A stretch of DNA of 64,000 bases, from contig NW_009799179.1 of assembly GCF_000213175.1 (NCBI RefSeq), positions 6,152,337-6,216,336 of the forward strand. Reading direction: 5' to 3'. The notes beneath the pieces were generated by a model that was not told the origin of the DNA, did not search any database, and was given only the letters and a program-made list of their open reading frames with translations. The translations under genes and the position numbers were made by a program. This document shows positions 22,887-34,268 of the stretch, in pieces. Source of the stretch: Neurospora tetrasperma FGSC 2508. Its lineage: Eukaryota; Ascomycota; Sordariomycetes; Sordariales; Sordariaceae. Each line of letters opens with the position of its first letter. Position 1 is the stretch's first letter.

Positions 22887-23714
22887 TTACGGCCCTTTCG
22901 TGGAAAACCCCGGCGGGTCGAGGACTAAATCTCTAAGCCGTTCATCTCGGGCCCAATCGACTCCGGTGCCGGCTACGAGTGCACTCGTAGCTCCCTTGAT
23001 CGTCTTCCATTTCTGGCGGCTCACCCGTAGCTCACCCTTGGTTTTACCCAGCTTTCTGCCCAGTTTGGTAGATCCATCCACTTGTACGTTATGGGTGCCG
23101 GTGGTTTTTGACAACCGCAATAGTTCCGAAGCCAAGGTCGCGTTGTGCTGACCAACGCGAAGACGCTCAAGTTCCAGATCCAATATATGGTCTCTGACTT
23201 GATAAGAGGCCGAAGCCTGCTCAGCGGCTTCGGCAGATATTAGATCCCGCTGCCGGATCAATGGTAAGATATCTCTTTTAGCGATACAGACGTCAGCGAT
23301 ATTCGAAGAAGAAATTGAGAAGCTAATCACAGTGAAAACGGACCGTTCTACCGGAGAAGCCTCGGTCCCGCCATGTATGGCCCTCAATACAGGCCGGACC
23401 ACGACGGCACTTTCAAATATGTAGTTCCGCAATTCAACAGTCGCCTTTGCTTCGAGCAGTTGGGTGCGAGCCTCATTTATATCGAAATGTCCTGTAAAAA
23501 ATGTAGGGCCTAATGCAGCGCCCATGGTCAGAACATTACAAAAACCTTGAGGGGGGTATACATCGGGTTGCTGACTTTGCGGGTCAGAGAGATCTTGCTG
23601 GGCCTGTAGAAGGCCTATCTGAATATGTAGCTCCTGCAGTCTGTCATAAAGTGCCAACGCTTCTTCCTCCGTCTCTGAATGGCGAGGATTGGGATCGGGA
23701 ACAACAGCCGACAT
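22887..23714 (-). CDS. CENP-H-like inner kinetochore protein
   Basis: A single-exon, 275-residue protein. Helical N-terminal and central segments (ETEEEALALYDRLQELHIQI near residue 15; VRDHILDLELERLRVGQHNA further on) suggest a coiled coil. The C-terminus has KWKTIKGATSALVAGTGVDW followed by ARDERLRDLVLDP, resembling the conserved C-terminal signature of CENP-H family proteins (SGVNWA.D..L..LVL). CENP-H/Fta3/Mcm16 proteins act in the CCAN complex that links centromeric chromatin to the outer kinetochore. Length fits the family. The name rests on the C-terminal motif alone, so another coiled-coil family remains possible. The start at 23714 is the first ATG in frame. Confidence 0.62.
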   Translation of the reverse strand: MSAVVPDPNPRHSETEEEALALYDRLQELHIQIGLLQAQQDLSDPQSQQPDVYPPQGFCNVLTMGAALGPTFFTGHFDINEARTQLLEAKATVELRNYIFESAVVVRPVLRAIHGGTEASPVERSVFTVISFSISSSNIADVCIAKRDILPLIRQRDLISAEAAEQASASYQVRDHILDLELERLRVGQHNATLASELLRLSKTTGTHNVQVDGSTKLGRKLGKTKGELRVSRQKWKTIKGATSALVAGTGVDWARDERLRDLVLDPPGFSTKGP

Positions 23715-24754
23715 GACGAATTAATCAAGCGCCCCGACTGAGTGGAGGCGGCTGGAGAGATATAGCTGAATGATAATGGCCAAATGTATTGTGTGGTTTG
23801 AGGGGTTGAATTCCAAGTGACTGGTCCAGATTGCTACAAGCTACAGATCATTCCAGAGCAGGTGGATGACGGGAGGCAGACCTTCTTCGTTACAGGTGTA
23901 AGCCTATAGCGGTGCGCGTAGGACGCCTGGGTGACGCGTATGAAGCGAAAGGCGATTCAATTCATGAAGTCAAAGTAACCACGACTAGGAGCAGCACTGT
24001 CATCCTGGTCAAAAAATGGAACATGGGATCGTGAATGTAATGTAAGCAGGTGGTGGTTCTAGCTCGGAGCGCCTGTGGCATCTTGATGGAGCACCCGACT
24101 CCATAAATCAGTGAATGAATGGAGTAGGGAATGAACGACACGGGCAGTTACCCATGGTGTACGTAGGTTGAGAGACCGAGGGAGACAGCATCTACCTACA
24201 AGTATGTTACGAGTGACGGAGAGCCGGCGGATATATATATAATAATAAAATATGTCACGCAGCTTTAATATCCTGGGTTGACTGAAGCATGAAATAAGAT
24301 TGTTTTCGTGCCAAAAGAGAGGTAGGTAACTTGTACTCCATGGTGTACGATGTGGGTGAGATACGATACACACTAACGCCGACATCGAGGTGGGAGGTGC
24401 ATCCATTGCAGCAGCATGGAGGTCCCGTGTCACTGTTGCCGAGCGTCCTGGAGCTGCCCCTGGTGTCGGTGCTGGGCGGGGCGCAAAGGCCATTGCGGAT
24501 CTGGCCTCACAGGGCCCTGGTGGGGGGATTAGGTTGCTTTTCATCTGGGCACTGCCTCTTCAATCTACCTACTTCCCCCAACCCTCCACCTACCGACTGA
24601 CGGCCGCTATTACAGACTGGAGAACACCGACTTCATCCGGCGCCAACCTACCGATTATACGCAACAACCCGATCCTGCCATCATACTTGTCAACACCCAT
24701 TCGGTCCGCCGACTCGTCTGTCCCGTGGAAGCGACTTGGGAAGCATGCGTGATA
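23715..24754. other. Divergent intergenic region between the CENP-H-like gene and ATG11
   Basis: No gene is seen. It contains a short ATATATATATAATAATAAAAT stretch at about 24230-24250 and should hold promoters for both flanking genes, which are transcribed away from each other. Confidence 0.5.
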
Positions 24755-27700
24755 ATGGTTACGCAGGTGTTGATCGCCCATACGGGCCAGCGCCTTGAAA
24801 TTGACAGTCGTACCATCACATCGTACGCCTCCCCGCCAGTGCCCACATCCCAGTGTTTGCCCATCTGACACTTGTGATGGCTGCGTAGCGTATCTGTTAC
24901 CATTTGCTGACATCCCCAAAGATTAAATGGCCTGAAGGAATCCGTGGCCAGCCAGAGCTCCATTCCTGTCGAGTGCTTGATTGCCCTGACACCCCAGGGA
25001 AGGTCTCTAAGATGGCAGCCAACACAGCCAGAGGTTCGCACATCTGAATGGTCTTGTCAAAGGGCTGTGCTTCGTCACATCTAACTTGGGGGCAACAGAC
25101 AGAAATCTACATATATGACAGCCGACTGACACAGCGATCCCAACCCGGGGCCTCGTCACCTCCCTTATCCGAATTGCCTCTTCCCCGATACAATGCACAT
25201 ACTCCGCCCAACTCGATTGAAGATACGCGATCCATCCCAGCATGGCAGAAGCTGTTTGAGACACGCCGTGCTTGGGCTATCGACGTTGTGGAGGATTGCG
25301 CCAGGATGGACGCCGCCACGCGGGAGCGCTATGCCGAGATGGACGTCATGTTGAGATGTCTTGATGCCGCTGTAGCAAATCTGGAGAATGCCGTCAAGGG
25401 ACTCGAGAACAAATATGTCGAGCTGAAGGAGTGGTCCACATCAGCTCAGGCCGATTACAGTGCGTTGGCGACAGGTCTGGATCGATATCTTTCTCTGGCC
25501 CGGGGCATCGCTATCTCGTCTAGCATGGCCCAGTTCATGACATCCCGTGACGATGGTGGTTGGAAAGGACGCCCACAGCGACAAAGCACCCTCGAAGACC
25601 TTGTTGATCTGGAGCTCGCTCGGCAAGCGGGGAAACTCGCACCCTCTGCACTGCGCAAGTTCAAGGATCGCATCACCAACCTGGATAAGGCGGCAACTCA
25701 TTTGTTCCAAGACGCCGACACTTTGATGCACAAATTTGAGACGACCATGTCTCGCTCAGCCCTGTCCCACGACGGCGAATCGTCACACCTTCTTCAGGAT
25801 ATTGAAGCCTTAGCCAACAAGATCGACAACGACTACAATGTAACGCTAGAGTACACGAGCTCCACCCGGGACACCCTTCTTCAAGTTTCCAAGACGGCAG
25901 CACATCACACCGAGAGGCTACTGCCTAGCATCCAAAAGCGCGCACTGGAAATGGGTGATATCTTGTGCTACGCCACCAAGGCGCGAAACAGCCTCGCGGC
26001 CGAGTCCATCGAGTTTATGCGTAGCATCACCGAGATCACAAGCGATAGCCACAGCGTAAAATCCCAGATATCCGAGGCTGGCCAGGAGGATGAACTCGCC
26101 ACGTTTGATCATTTGCGGCTCATCCAACAGATTCCGTATTTGTACGCCTCGTTTGTAGCAGAGGCCATTAGGCGGCGGGAGTGGCTGGACAAAGTCAAAC
26201 AAGATTCTACCACACTTGCCAATGAAATGGCCATCTTCCATGAAGAAGAGGCAAAGAGGAGGCGGCGCTGGCACAAATCGATTGGGGCCGTTTTTGGTCC
26301 TGCCCCGACGGCTGATAGTAAGGTTCCAAATCTTGAAATCAACCTTCGTGGAGATGATGGGGAATGGCCCCTGATGACAAGAAAAGACCTGGATGACTTT
26401 TTCAACGCCTTGCGAAATCAAAAGGCCGATCCCGAACTTGTAGTCGAAATCGAAAAACTCATTGCAGACATGGACAATCCAACAAGGCAACAGTCAAGGC
26501 GGATGAAAGCCTTTAAAAACGGAAGTGTCCACGAGACTGCTCTCGGACGGAGCGGACTACTCGTACGAGGTGACGATGATTTGCTTCGCTCCTTACAGGC
26601 AGACAAAACAAGGCTTGAAAGCAAATTAAAAACTGCCGAAAGCCGAGTGCGCCGGCTAGAAGATCTACTCCATCGGCAGACCCAGGCTTCCAGGCCGAAT
26701 GTTGGCAACCTTTTCCAGAATCCAAGCCAGCAAGTTCTAGATCGTAACGACTCAATTAGCTCTCTTAGGAACCCCCGTGCTGTTGACGACCGCAGCAGAT
26801 CATTAGATGGACTTGAGACGCTCATCCATCGAACACAGCAACTAGAGACCGAACTGAACACCGAGAGGGAGCGATGCGTGGTTCTAGAGAGAGAAATCAA
26901 CGCATTGACGACACTGCATAACGATCTAAAAGGCCAAATGGATGAAGCCAACTCCACCAAGAAGGATCTCCTGCAAAATATGGAAGCACTCAAACGGGAG
27001 TTCACAGAAGAGCGAAAGTCTCTTGAAGAAGAGGTCAAGCAGCTAAAGGCTAGGCTTGAGTACACAGAAGACGAGATCGAACACTTTGGCGAGTCGCGAG
27101 AAAACGAGAAGGCATCATATGACGAAAAGGTTCACTTTCTTGAGCTTGAGGTGGAGCGGCTTACCAGGGAAAGACGAGATGATTCTCTGAAAGCGGATGA
27201 CCAGGTGGTGCTTTTGCAGAATGAAGCAAGGCTACAACGTGAGCGTATTGCGGCGCAGGATATCGAACTTCGAGCTGCCCAGGATGAGATCAGAGTGCTC
27301 AGCAAGCGACTGGAAGCTGTGACTGAGGATAGGCAAAAGTACAGACAGGCACTGGAGGATATATGGGAATGTCTGGCGCCTGCTGATGACGTTCCTACCG
27401 AGTTGCCTGATCTCTTGGAAGGAATCACCGGAAAGGCTGCCGATATTCTGAACACAAAGCAAGGCGTGGAGGGGGACATGTCCCTCATGAAGCTCAACGT
27501 GGATACGTTGCAAAATAACATCAGGACGCTTCGCTCGGAGATGGAAGTTACCAAGGATAGACTCACGGAAGAGGAATCGGTCTCGTTGCGCCTCCGCGAG
27601 AAGTTTTCAGAAGAAAGGGCGAAAGTCGTTGCCATGGAGGGCGAACTAGCTCATGGACGTGAACAGTTACATGAATTTCGGGTCAAGATTGCCGACGGCG

Positions 27701-29208
27701 AAACTGGGTCCGAGTACATGCGGAAAAGGCTAGAAGACGAGGAACAAAACCTCGCTTCCATGACGGAGGAACTAGCTGCTCGACAATCCCAAGTGCAGAG
27801 GATGGAGGAAGAGGTGACGCGTTTCAAAGCAAAGCTTCACCAAACCCAGATGCAACTATCAGAACTCTCCATACGGCTTGAATCACGTACAGAATGTGCC
27901 AAGGATCTGACACAACTTCTTTGGTCACAGAACGACCGCCTTACTCGTTTGCTTGAGCGGCTTGGGTTCTCCATTTCCCGTGAGGAGGATGGTACTATGC
28001 ACATTCAGAGAACACCTCGATCTGAGCGCTCATTAGCAACGACCGCGAACCCGAATGATTCAGACCCAAGCTCATCACTCCGTCGTTCCAGTACGCTCAA
28101 CGCCCGACCCGTGACTGACAATGCGGACCTGGAGCTGCTGCAATGGATGAGTAGTGCAACTCCGGAGGCTGAGGTTGAAAAGTACAAGATCTTCATGGGC
28201 TTATTTGGTTCGTTTGACATGGACGTCTTTGCGGATGCGGTGTACCGGCGTGTCAAGGATGTTGAGCATGTGGCACGAAAGCTGCAACGAGAGGCGCGAG
28301 CGTACCGCGAGAAAGCACACAGCTTCCAGAAGGAGGCTCATGACAAGATTGCCTTCAAACACTTTAAAGAGGGCGACCTTGCTTTGTTCCTTCCTACGCG
28401 GAATCAGTCGACGGGCGCTTGGGCTGCTTTCAACGTTGGGTTTCCACATTACTTTTTACGTGAGCAGGATTCGCATCGTTTGCGCAACCGTGAATGGCTT
28501 GTTGCCCGAATCATGCGCATTCAAGAGCGGGTGGTGGATTTATCCAAATCCCTACAGCATGACCAGGCAGGGGAGACGAGAAAAGATGGTGCCAGGGGAG
28601 AAACGGAGTCTCTTGATGACGATGAGAACGATAACCCGTTTGACCTTTCCGATGGCCTACGATGGTATTTAATCGAAGCTGTTGAAGACAAGCCCGGGGC
28701 CCCATCCACGCCAGGCTTGGCCAAGAGCACTGTTGCGGCAAACAATGTCGAAGCAATGGCCGATATGCGGACACAGGGGCATATTTCTAAAGCACGAGGG
28801 CTCACTGGACGTGGAGGCACGCCGTTGGGAATCGAAGGCGTCAGCAAGACACTATCCAAAAGTCTCGAGAGTCGTCGGTCCAGTACGGGTTCCAGGAAGA
28901 CCCTACCGTTTGTGATTGGCGCCTCGTCGAGGGGTCGTGAAAGCGCCCTTGCAAGCGAGACAAACTCCCTCCGTGCGGTTCCGGCAGACAACAACAGCTC
29001 GGCTCCAACGAATGCAGCTCAACCATACATGTCCCCCACAGACAAGCTCAAAGATGCGTCTCTGCAGGAAACTCCCCTGCAAACAAACAGTATTTCAGCG
29101 GAGGGTGAAAGCATGACCATTGGTGCAAGAAATGATCAGGCTATTCTACAGCCATCGCAGACTCATTCTGAGGTTCGCAACGAGACAGAATCTCTGATAG
29201 GGTCTTGA
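24755..29208 (+). CDS. ATG11: Autophagy-related scaffold protein Atg11
   Basis: Atg11 is the scaffold of selective autophagy (pexophagy, mitophagy, Cvt-like cargo), binding cargo receptors and the Atg1 kinase at the phagophore assembly site. Exons 24755-24822, 24922-25033 and 25099-29208 give 1429 residues. The two small first exons encode the ubiquitin-like N-terminus (MVTQVLIAHTGQRLEIDS... IPVECLIALTPQGRSL). Then come EIYIYDSRLTQ, PPNSIEDTRSIPAWQKLFE, long coiled coils (about residues 530-1000) and the C-terminal Atg11 domain (EWLVARIMRIQERVVDLS near 1192; NPFDLSDGLRWYLIE near 1240). Intron 1 (99 nt) and intron 2 (65 nt) carry GCTGAC and TCTAAC branch sites. An in-frame ATG at 25048 lies inside intron 2 and would lose the N-terminal 60 residues. 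Confidence 0.94.
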
Positions 29209-29853
29209 CCACATTTCAAACCCATGCACTAACGGGTTGTAGGCCCGCTGCGGTCAGGCTGGGGCGCGGAACCAAAATGCCACTATTCGCAACCGTTTTA
29301 GCAAGAATAAAATCAGGGAATCACTATGTAGTACAGACGTCAGCTGCGAGATAGGATGACCAGTAGTCAGTCAGGTCGCTAGGCAGTCGAAGCCTAAGGA
29401 GAGGGCTTACTGCTGCCCTGGGGTTGCTTTCCTTTGCATGCCAGAACACGAGTGTGCGGCAAAGCGGTGCTGTGCCGATTAGTTGCAGGCCATGAGAACT
29501 ATTGCGGAAAGAATAGGATGGGTTTTGGGAAATGTTTATTCTTCTGGCCCAGCATACACTTTGATGTCGGCAATGAGATAATATGTGCCGGGTGTTCTCA
29601 ACCCTAGCATGCGAATTCGCATTATTAACGTCTTGAAATGCTTCGTTACGATGTCGTGCAAATAATCCAGTACATTCATCTCCACGTATATAGTTGGGAT
29701 GAGTGAACAAACGGGCGAAGTCTGTTAGTGTACAAGATGTATACATGGGTAGCTGAGATGCCGGCTCGAGCGTAAGGGCGTGTATCCGTAATACACAACA
29801 CATTGGCTACGTAACGTGCGCAGGCCACCTCAAAGCTGGAAGGTGTTCGGTCC
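29209..29853. other. Convergent 3' region of ATG11 and bL9m
   Basis: The two flanking genes end toward each other here. No coding signal or RNA gene is seen. Confidence 0.5.
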
Positions 29854-30925
29854 TCACTGGGCGCTGGGCAGGATCTCGACCGATTTGCGAACAGGGTCCA
29901 GGCCACCCGCTCTAGCAACTGCGATCTCAATCTCCCATCGGCCAAGGTGTCTAATGCGATCATTGTCCTCGGCCAAGCCCCCTATCTTGACGCTTGATGG
30001 CTCAAGAATAATGCGACTAGCTTCCTCGTGGCCAGAAACCAGGGCCTTGATCTGGTTGAGAATATCGCTGCTTGAGACGGAGCCAAAGATGGCTCTCCGG
30101 GCTTCGCCAGTGGAAGGAGTCTCGGGCGTAGACGCCGGCACATGCCTGGCAATTAGAGGCGAAATCTTGGGCCCCAGCGCGGGTTTCGGCTTTGAAATTG
30201 GAATCGGCACAGGTTCGCGGTGGAAGGTGAGGGTGTTAGGAATCAGCTCGGATAGCAAGGCATGAGCAGTTTCGGGCTGTTTGTAGTTGCAGAGGTTAGC
30301 ACCAGCCGCTCGCCATTGAACCAGAGACAAGCAGGGAGGCTGTGAAGAGGAGCGAGGGAGCGAGGGAGGTCATTATTACAGTAACGTCCGGAACGTTGAC
30401 TTGGGAGATCTGGACTTCCGGGACTGGTTCTTCCGTCTTTTGCTCCTCAGGCTTGGGCCTAGTAGCGGCTTCAAGGGCGCTCAGAATGACGAAGGAGCGG
30501 TCGACCTCGCCAATAGCGTCGCGTGTAAGACCGAGCTCTTGGAAGCGAGCAGGCGTCATGTACTCTGCCTTGTTCTTGGGGAACCACTCGTTGCGCATAC
30601 GGCCGCGCTCAATGCGGAAAATAGCATCTGGATTGCAATCAAGTCACGGTTAGCTTACACGGTCCAGCAAGAGGGTTTCGCCCTTACGTTTGCGACCGAA
30701 CTTTGGAATGTCCTCGAGCAGGCGGACAACCACGCCCTGGTCTTGAAGGCGCATCCGGTGTGACGCGGCTCGGGTCTGGATGTGGACAATGGGCCGGATC
30801 ACCGGTACGGCACGCGCGCGGGGCTCGCCGTGCCTGGCGGCAGAGGTGCCAAAGGGTTGTGCAAGTCGGCGCAAGCATGCCAGGCACGTTGGCCACTTGC
30901 TCAGCGCAGATGCTGTCATTTTCAA
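29854..30925 (-). CDS. MRPL50: Mitochondrial large-subunit ribosomal protein bL9m
   Basis: Mitoribosomal bL9 homologue (yeast Mrpl50). Exons 30688-30925, 30380-30627 and 29854-30276 give 302 residues. An Arg/Ala-rich N-terminus (MKMTASALSKWPTCLACLRR) looks like a mitochondrial targeting sequence. The bL9 N-domain follows: QGVVVRLLEDIPKFGRK, then across the 60-nt intron HAIFRIERGRMRNEWFPKNK and AEYMTPARFQELGL, corresponding to V.LLEDV..LGKKGDVV.V..GYARNFL.P...A. The second intron (103 nt) was chosen because it has a GCTAAC branch site just before its AG and joins VPDVT to PETAHALLSELIP. An alternative AG at 30335 would add about 19 residues. The C-terminal part is fungal-specific. Confidence 0.87.
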
Positions 30926-31466
30926 TTGTGGTTGACCGGCGTCGTCGGAGGAGCCGCGAGAAGATCGGAAGGCGGATTGGATAAGTCCGGCAATTGGTCG
31001 TGGGGTGCCGTCCGGGTTGCGGCCTGGCTAGGCGCGAGACTGCGTGCGGTCTTCCAAATTTACCAAAAATTTCGGGGACGGAAGCCCACGGCTGCGTGGC
31101 AGAGCTCCATGTCGGATGGGACCCTCGATGCGGGGGCAACCCCTAGAGCGGAACCCGGAGCTCAGGACGCCAAGACGGCTAAAACCCCGCCGGCTATGTA
31201 CACAGTGTGGACCACCTAAAGTGTTCGGAACAAATGCACATTCGACAGATATGAAGCGACTATGTACTAGAATTACCAAAGAGCCGTTAACGCTTCATAT
31301 CATCATAGTCGATTTCATGGGCCTGGGTGATTAGGGGCCCTCAGAATCCCTGTTCAAACTCCACTTTTCTTGAGCCAAAGGTATTACACGTACATCGATC
31401 ACGTGAAATGAGTAAATACTGTAATTACGGAACATATGCCTTACATATGATAAAACATTCACACGC

Positions 31467-31487
31467 GGGGGCCTCTCACCGGCCCCC
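31467..31487. other. Perfect 7-bp GC hairpin beside telomere-like repeats
   Basis: GGGGGCC-TCTCACC-GGCCCCC: a perfect inverted repeat with a 7-base loop, ending 13 bp before the CCCTAA array. Confidence 0.8.
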
Positions 31488-31500
31488 TGCACCCCCGGAG

Positions 31501-31546
31501 CTAACCCTAACCCTAACTAACCCCAACTAACCCTAACTAACCCTAA
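31501..31546. repeat. Interstitial telomere-like CCCTAA array
   Basis: CTAACCCTAACCCTAACTAA followed by CCCCAACTAACCC and two further CTAACTAACCCTAA-type units. TTAGGG is the telomere repeat of most filamentous ascomycetes; here it is interleaved with CTAA spacers. The genes on both sides are internal housekeeping genes, so this is not a present-day telomere end. Confidence 0.85.
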
Positions 31547-32423
31547 TACTAATTGGTAAACTACTTGAATAATGGTTATTAACGGCTGTTCGCGGGTGTC
31601 ACAGTAAGTTTGTATAATACAAGGTACTAAGAGTGACCCGTCACGTGATGGAATCCTTGTTTCTGAGGGCCCTTATTCCCCGTAGCCGATTTCATGCAGC
31701 ATTGTACCCCGGGCGTGTCAAGCTCCTCACCTAGCAACTATGTACAGTAGCTCGTCCCCGACATAAGAAGGTGGCTACCTATTGCATTGACATCTACTAC
31801 GTATCATGGTCCGAACTGGTCGTAGTAAAGTGAATGAGGGTTAGGGCACTATGTACAACTCTTCCTCCCCTCTGTAGTGTATTGGCATATGTACAGTTCG
31901 ATCATTACCCGTGCCACGGCCCCCACTTTTTGGGACTCGCCAGACGCGCACCAGCTAACTAGTTTGATCGTTAGCTCGAGACCTCAGGGCAACTTCCCAA
32001 GGCGTTTTCGAGCTGTGAATAGTACAGGTATTATTCTTTTTCCAAGTTGAAACACGCCCCAAATTCTTGTTGACGCCTCTCGGATCCATACCTAGGGTAA
32101 CCATTCATTCGGTCCTTGAAAGATTTAGGAGAAATCGGAAGACATCTCCTCTAGTATGCTAGGAGTGGGAACTTGGCTATCAAATTAATAGACAAGCACA
32201 GCACTAGATTGCATGTACCATTCTAACATGTAAAGTAACGCCATCATTTCAAGTACAGCTACTGACTCTTCTATGGTATCCGGAAGGTCAACACGGAGAG
32301 CACAAAGGCTATAGAAGACTTCTGTTACAGGAAAGAGCCTGCTTATACAAGTAAACCACCACCTCCCAGCTGCTGATCGGCAAGACCTCGTTTCCACGAC
32401 ACCAACTTCCGTGTCAGCGCACA

Positions 32424-34268
32424 TTACGGCAACCTTTGACCATGCACTGGACCGCCTTGGTTCATCCAGAGCTGCAAATCGTGTGCTACACCTTCGACAA
32501 GTTCTGACTCGATGATACCTTCCTGCCAACTTAGCGCAATGCTTATGGGACCCCCTACAACACCCGAGACGCTAGCACAGAGAGCCGGCCCCGCGACTAT
32601 GGCGCACTGCGACATTACAGACCGTACTATCTGCCACTTTGAACCGGTTTCTCGGTCTGCATTGGCAGTGTTTTCCGGACTGCCATGCAGCGATCCAATG
32701 TTGGACACTTCGAATGTGTGCTCCCGCGGCTTGTTCACCTTGTTGAGCCAGAAACCGCGCCAGTTGGCAATCCAGCGAAGCATACTTACCATGTCATCTT
32801 GAGGAATGGTCTCGACCCAGTCCTTGAGTTCCTGACGCAAGGTTTGAGCAAGGCTCCAAATCTTCTCTCCACTTGCTTGCTCCCGCAGCCCCGAGACACG
32901 AGAAGAGTTGAAACTGTGCGACGCCGAAGTGACCAGCACTCCAAAGACTTCGGCGGGATCAGCCACATGAAATCCAGATTGAATAAAGGGGCGCAAGTCT
33001 ACAGGAGTGCAGCTCTGAAATGACGTGGCTGCCTCTGCTGTTAAGCGTCGAGCCAGAGATGTGAGAATTAGCACATGAAGTAAAGGGGTGAGTGTGGTGC
33101 CATTCGCCCTGCAATTGGCAAGAAGCTGTGACACAGCTTTTGCAGGGATGGTAACCAGACGGAGTCTGGTTTGGTAAGGGTCAGGCCTGATCGGTGCGCC
33201 CGCCCAAGGAAGGTCGGTCGCTGGTTTGCAGAGCCAGCCTGAGACGAATTCGTTCCACAACGTGCCGGCGAGGAACCTCCAAGACGTGGTGAATTTGACG
33301 AGCTCTTCCTGAGGTGGCGAAATGTGCCCATGAGGCTTGCTGGGCATCCGTAAAACGTGGTCCTCTAGGCACGAGGGGCGGACTAGTGGCTTGTTCAATT
33401 CGTCCAAGAGACTGGCCTGAAAAATGGCTGTGCTCCTTCCATCAGCGAGAGAGTGGTGGATGGCAAGCACAATATCGAGTATCAGCCTGTCCTCAAGTTG
33501 TGACGGCCGAGGATCATAAACGGCAAGCACCTTCCAGGGCGGTCGGAACCCGACGTCAGGCCACAACCGGTTGTGTTGGGCTTCTAACATATGGAGTAGG
33601 TGTGAGTCGCGAGCATGAAAATCAAGTTCGGCACGCAGCTCCACACATTCCAAGTGGTAAGAAAGATCCAGAGAGGACACCGAGGCAAAGTAAGGGCGAG
33701 ATGCTTCATCGCCAGTGATTGCCACACTCAACCGGGGCAACCGGAGGACCAGATTTGCGACTGCAGCCTCCAATACGTCGGGAACACTCTTGCCTTGGAG
33801 GACAGACCATGGAACAGCATAGCGACAAGTGTTGGCCAGGCACCGATAGAAGCCCAACGCGTGCCTTGAGGACGAATACACTTCACTGAGAACAGCGCCG
33901 GAATATAACCGTAACGATTAGCCTTGGGGTGAGCTTGTCAAGAGGGGAAGGGGTGAACAACCGGTTGGGAGACTGAGAGGGGGCTGGGGTTTAGGAAGCA
34001 GGACTGGCCAATGCAGGGAGCGGACGGAGGTGGTTGAGACGGCGCAGTGCATACAGACGGAAGCACAGGGCTGAAAGGCCATCCGATGATGGAGGACCTT
34101 CCACATCCTTACGCGGAGTTGCCCTGGCCACCACCAGAGACCGACGGAATGAGGGGAAGCGGAATAGGTAGATGTGGCAGAGGAGGCGGAAGTGGTATGG
34201 ATGGGTTGAGATAGATTGAAGACATACCACGGCCCAAGTGGCCGGATCGGCTGAGGGATGCTCGTCAT
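32424..34268 (-). CDS. Alcohol acetyltransferase (AATase/CAT-fold) family protein
   Basis: Member of the fungal alcohol acetyltransferase family, CoA-dependent acyltransferases of the chloramphenicol-acetyltransferase/condensation fold. Exon 1 (34228-34268) encodes MTSIPQPIRPLGP and exon 2 (32424-33885) begins EVYSSSRHALGFYRC; together they give 500 residues. The joined IRPLGPCEVYSSSRHALGFY is the expected family N-terminus (IRPLG..E.YS..RH.LG.YR). The catalytic HHxxxDG motif is present as HHSLADG at about residue 157. The 342-nt intron has a GTATGT donor and is longer than its neighbours' introns, so a small extra exon cannot be excluded. The substrate is unknown: the family includes ester-forming and sterol- or secondary-metabolite-acylating enzymes. 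No biosynthetic cluster surrounds it. Confidence 0.85.

Larger units (their letters stand above)
30926..32423. other. Intergenic region upstream of bL9m
   Basis: About 1.5 kb between the bL9m start and the 3' end of the acetyltransferase gene. It contains the telomere-like array at 31501-31546 and the adjacent hairpin. Open frames in the GC-rich part near 31.0-31.3 kb show no recognisable protein. Confidence 0.5.

Noticed and set aside
25048-25098. ATG at 25048 as the ATG11 start
   Set aside because: It lies in a 65-nt intron with a TCTAAC branch site. The upstream exons encode the expected family N-terminus in frame.
30309-30335. Extra bL9m coding segment (SLVQWRAAGANLCNYKQ) from an earlier AG
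   Set aside because: A later AG preceded by a GCTAAC branch point gives a better join. The alternative cannot be fully excluded without RNA data.
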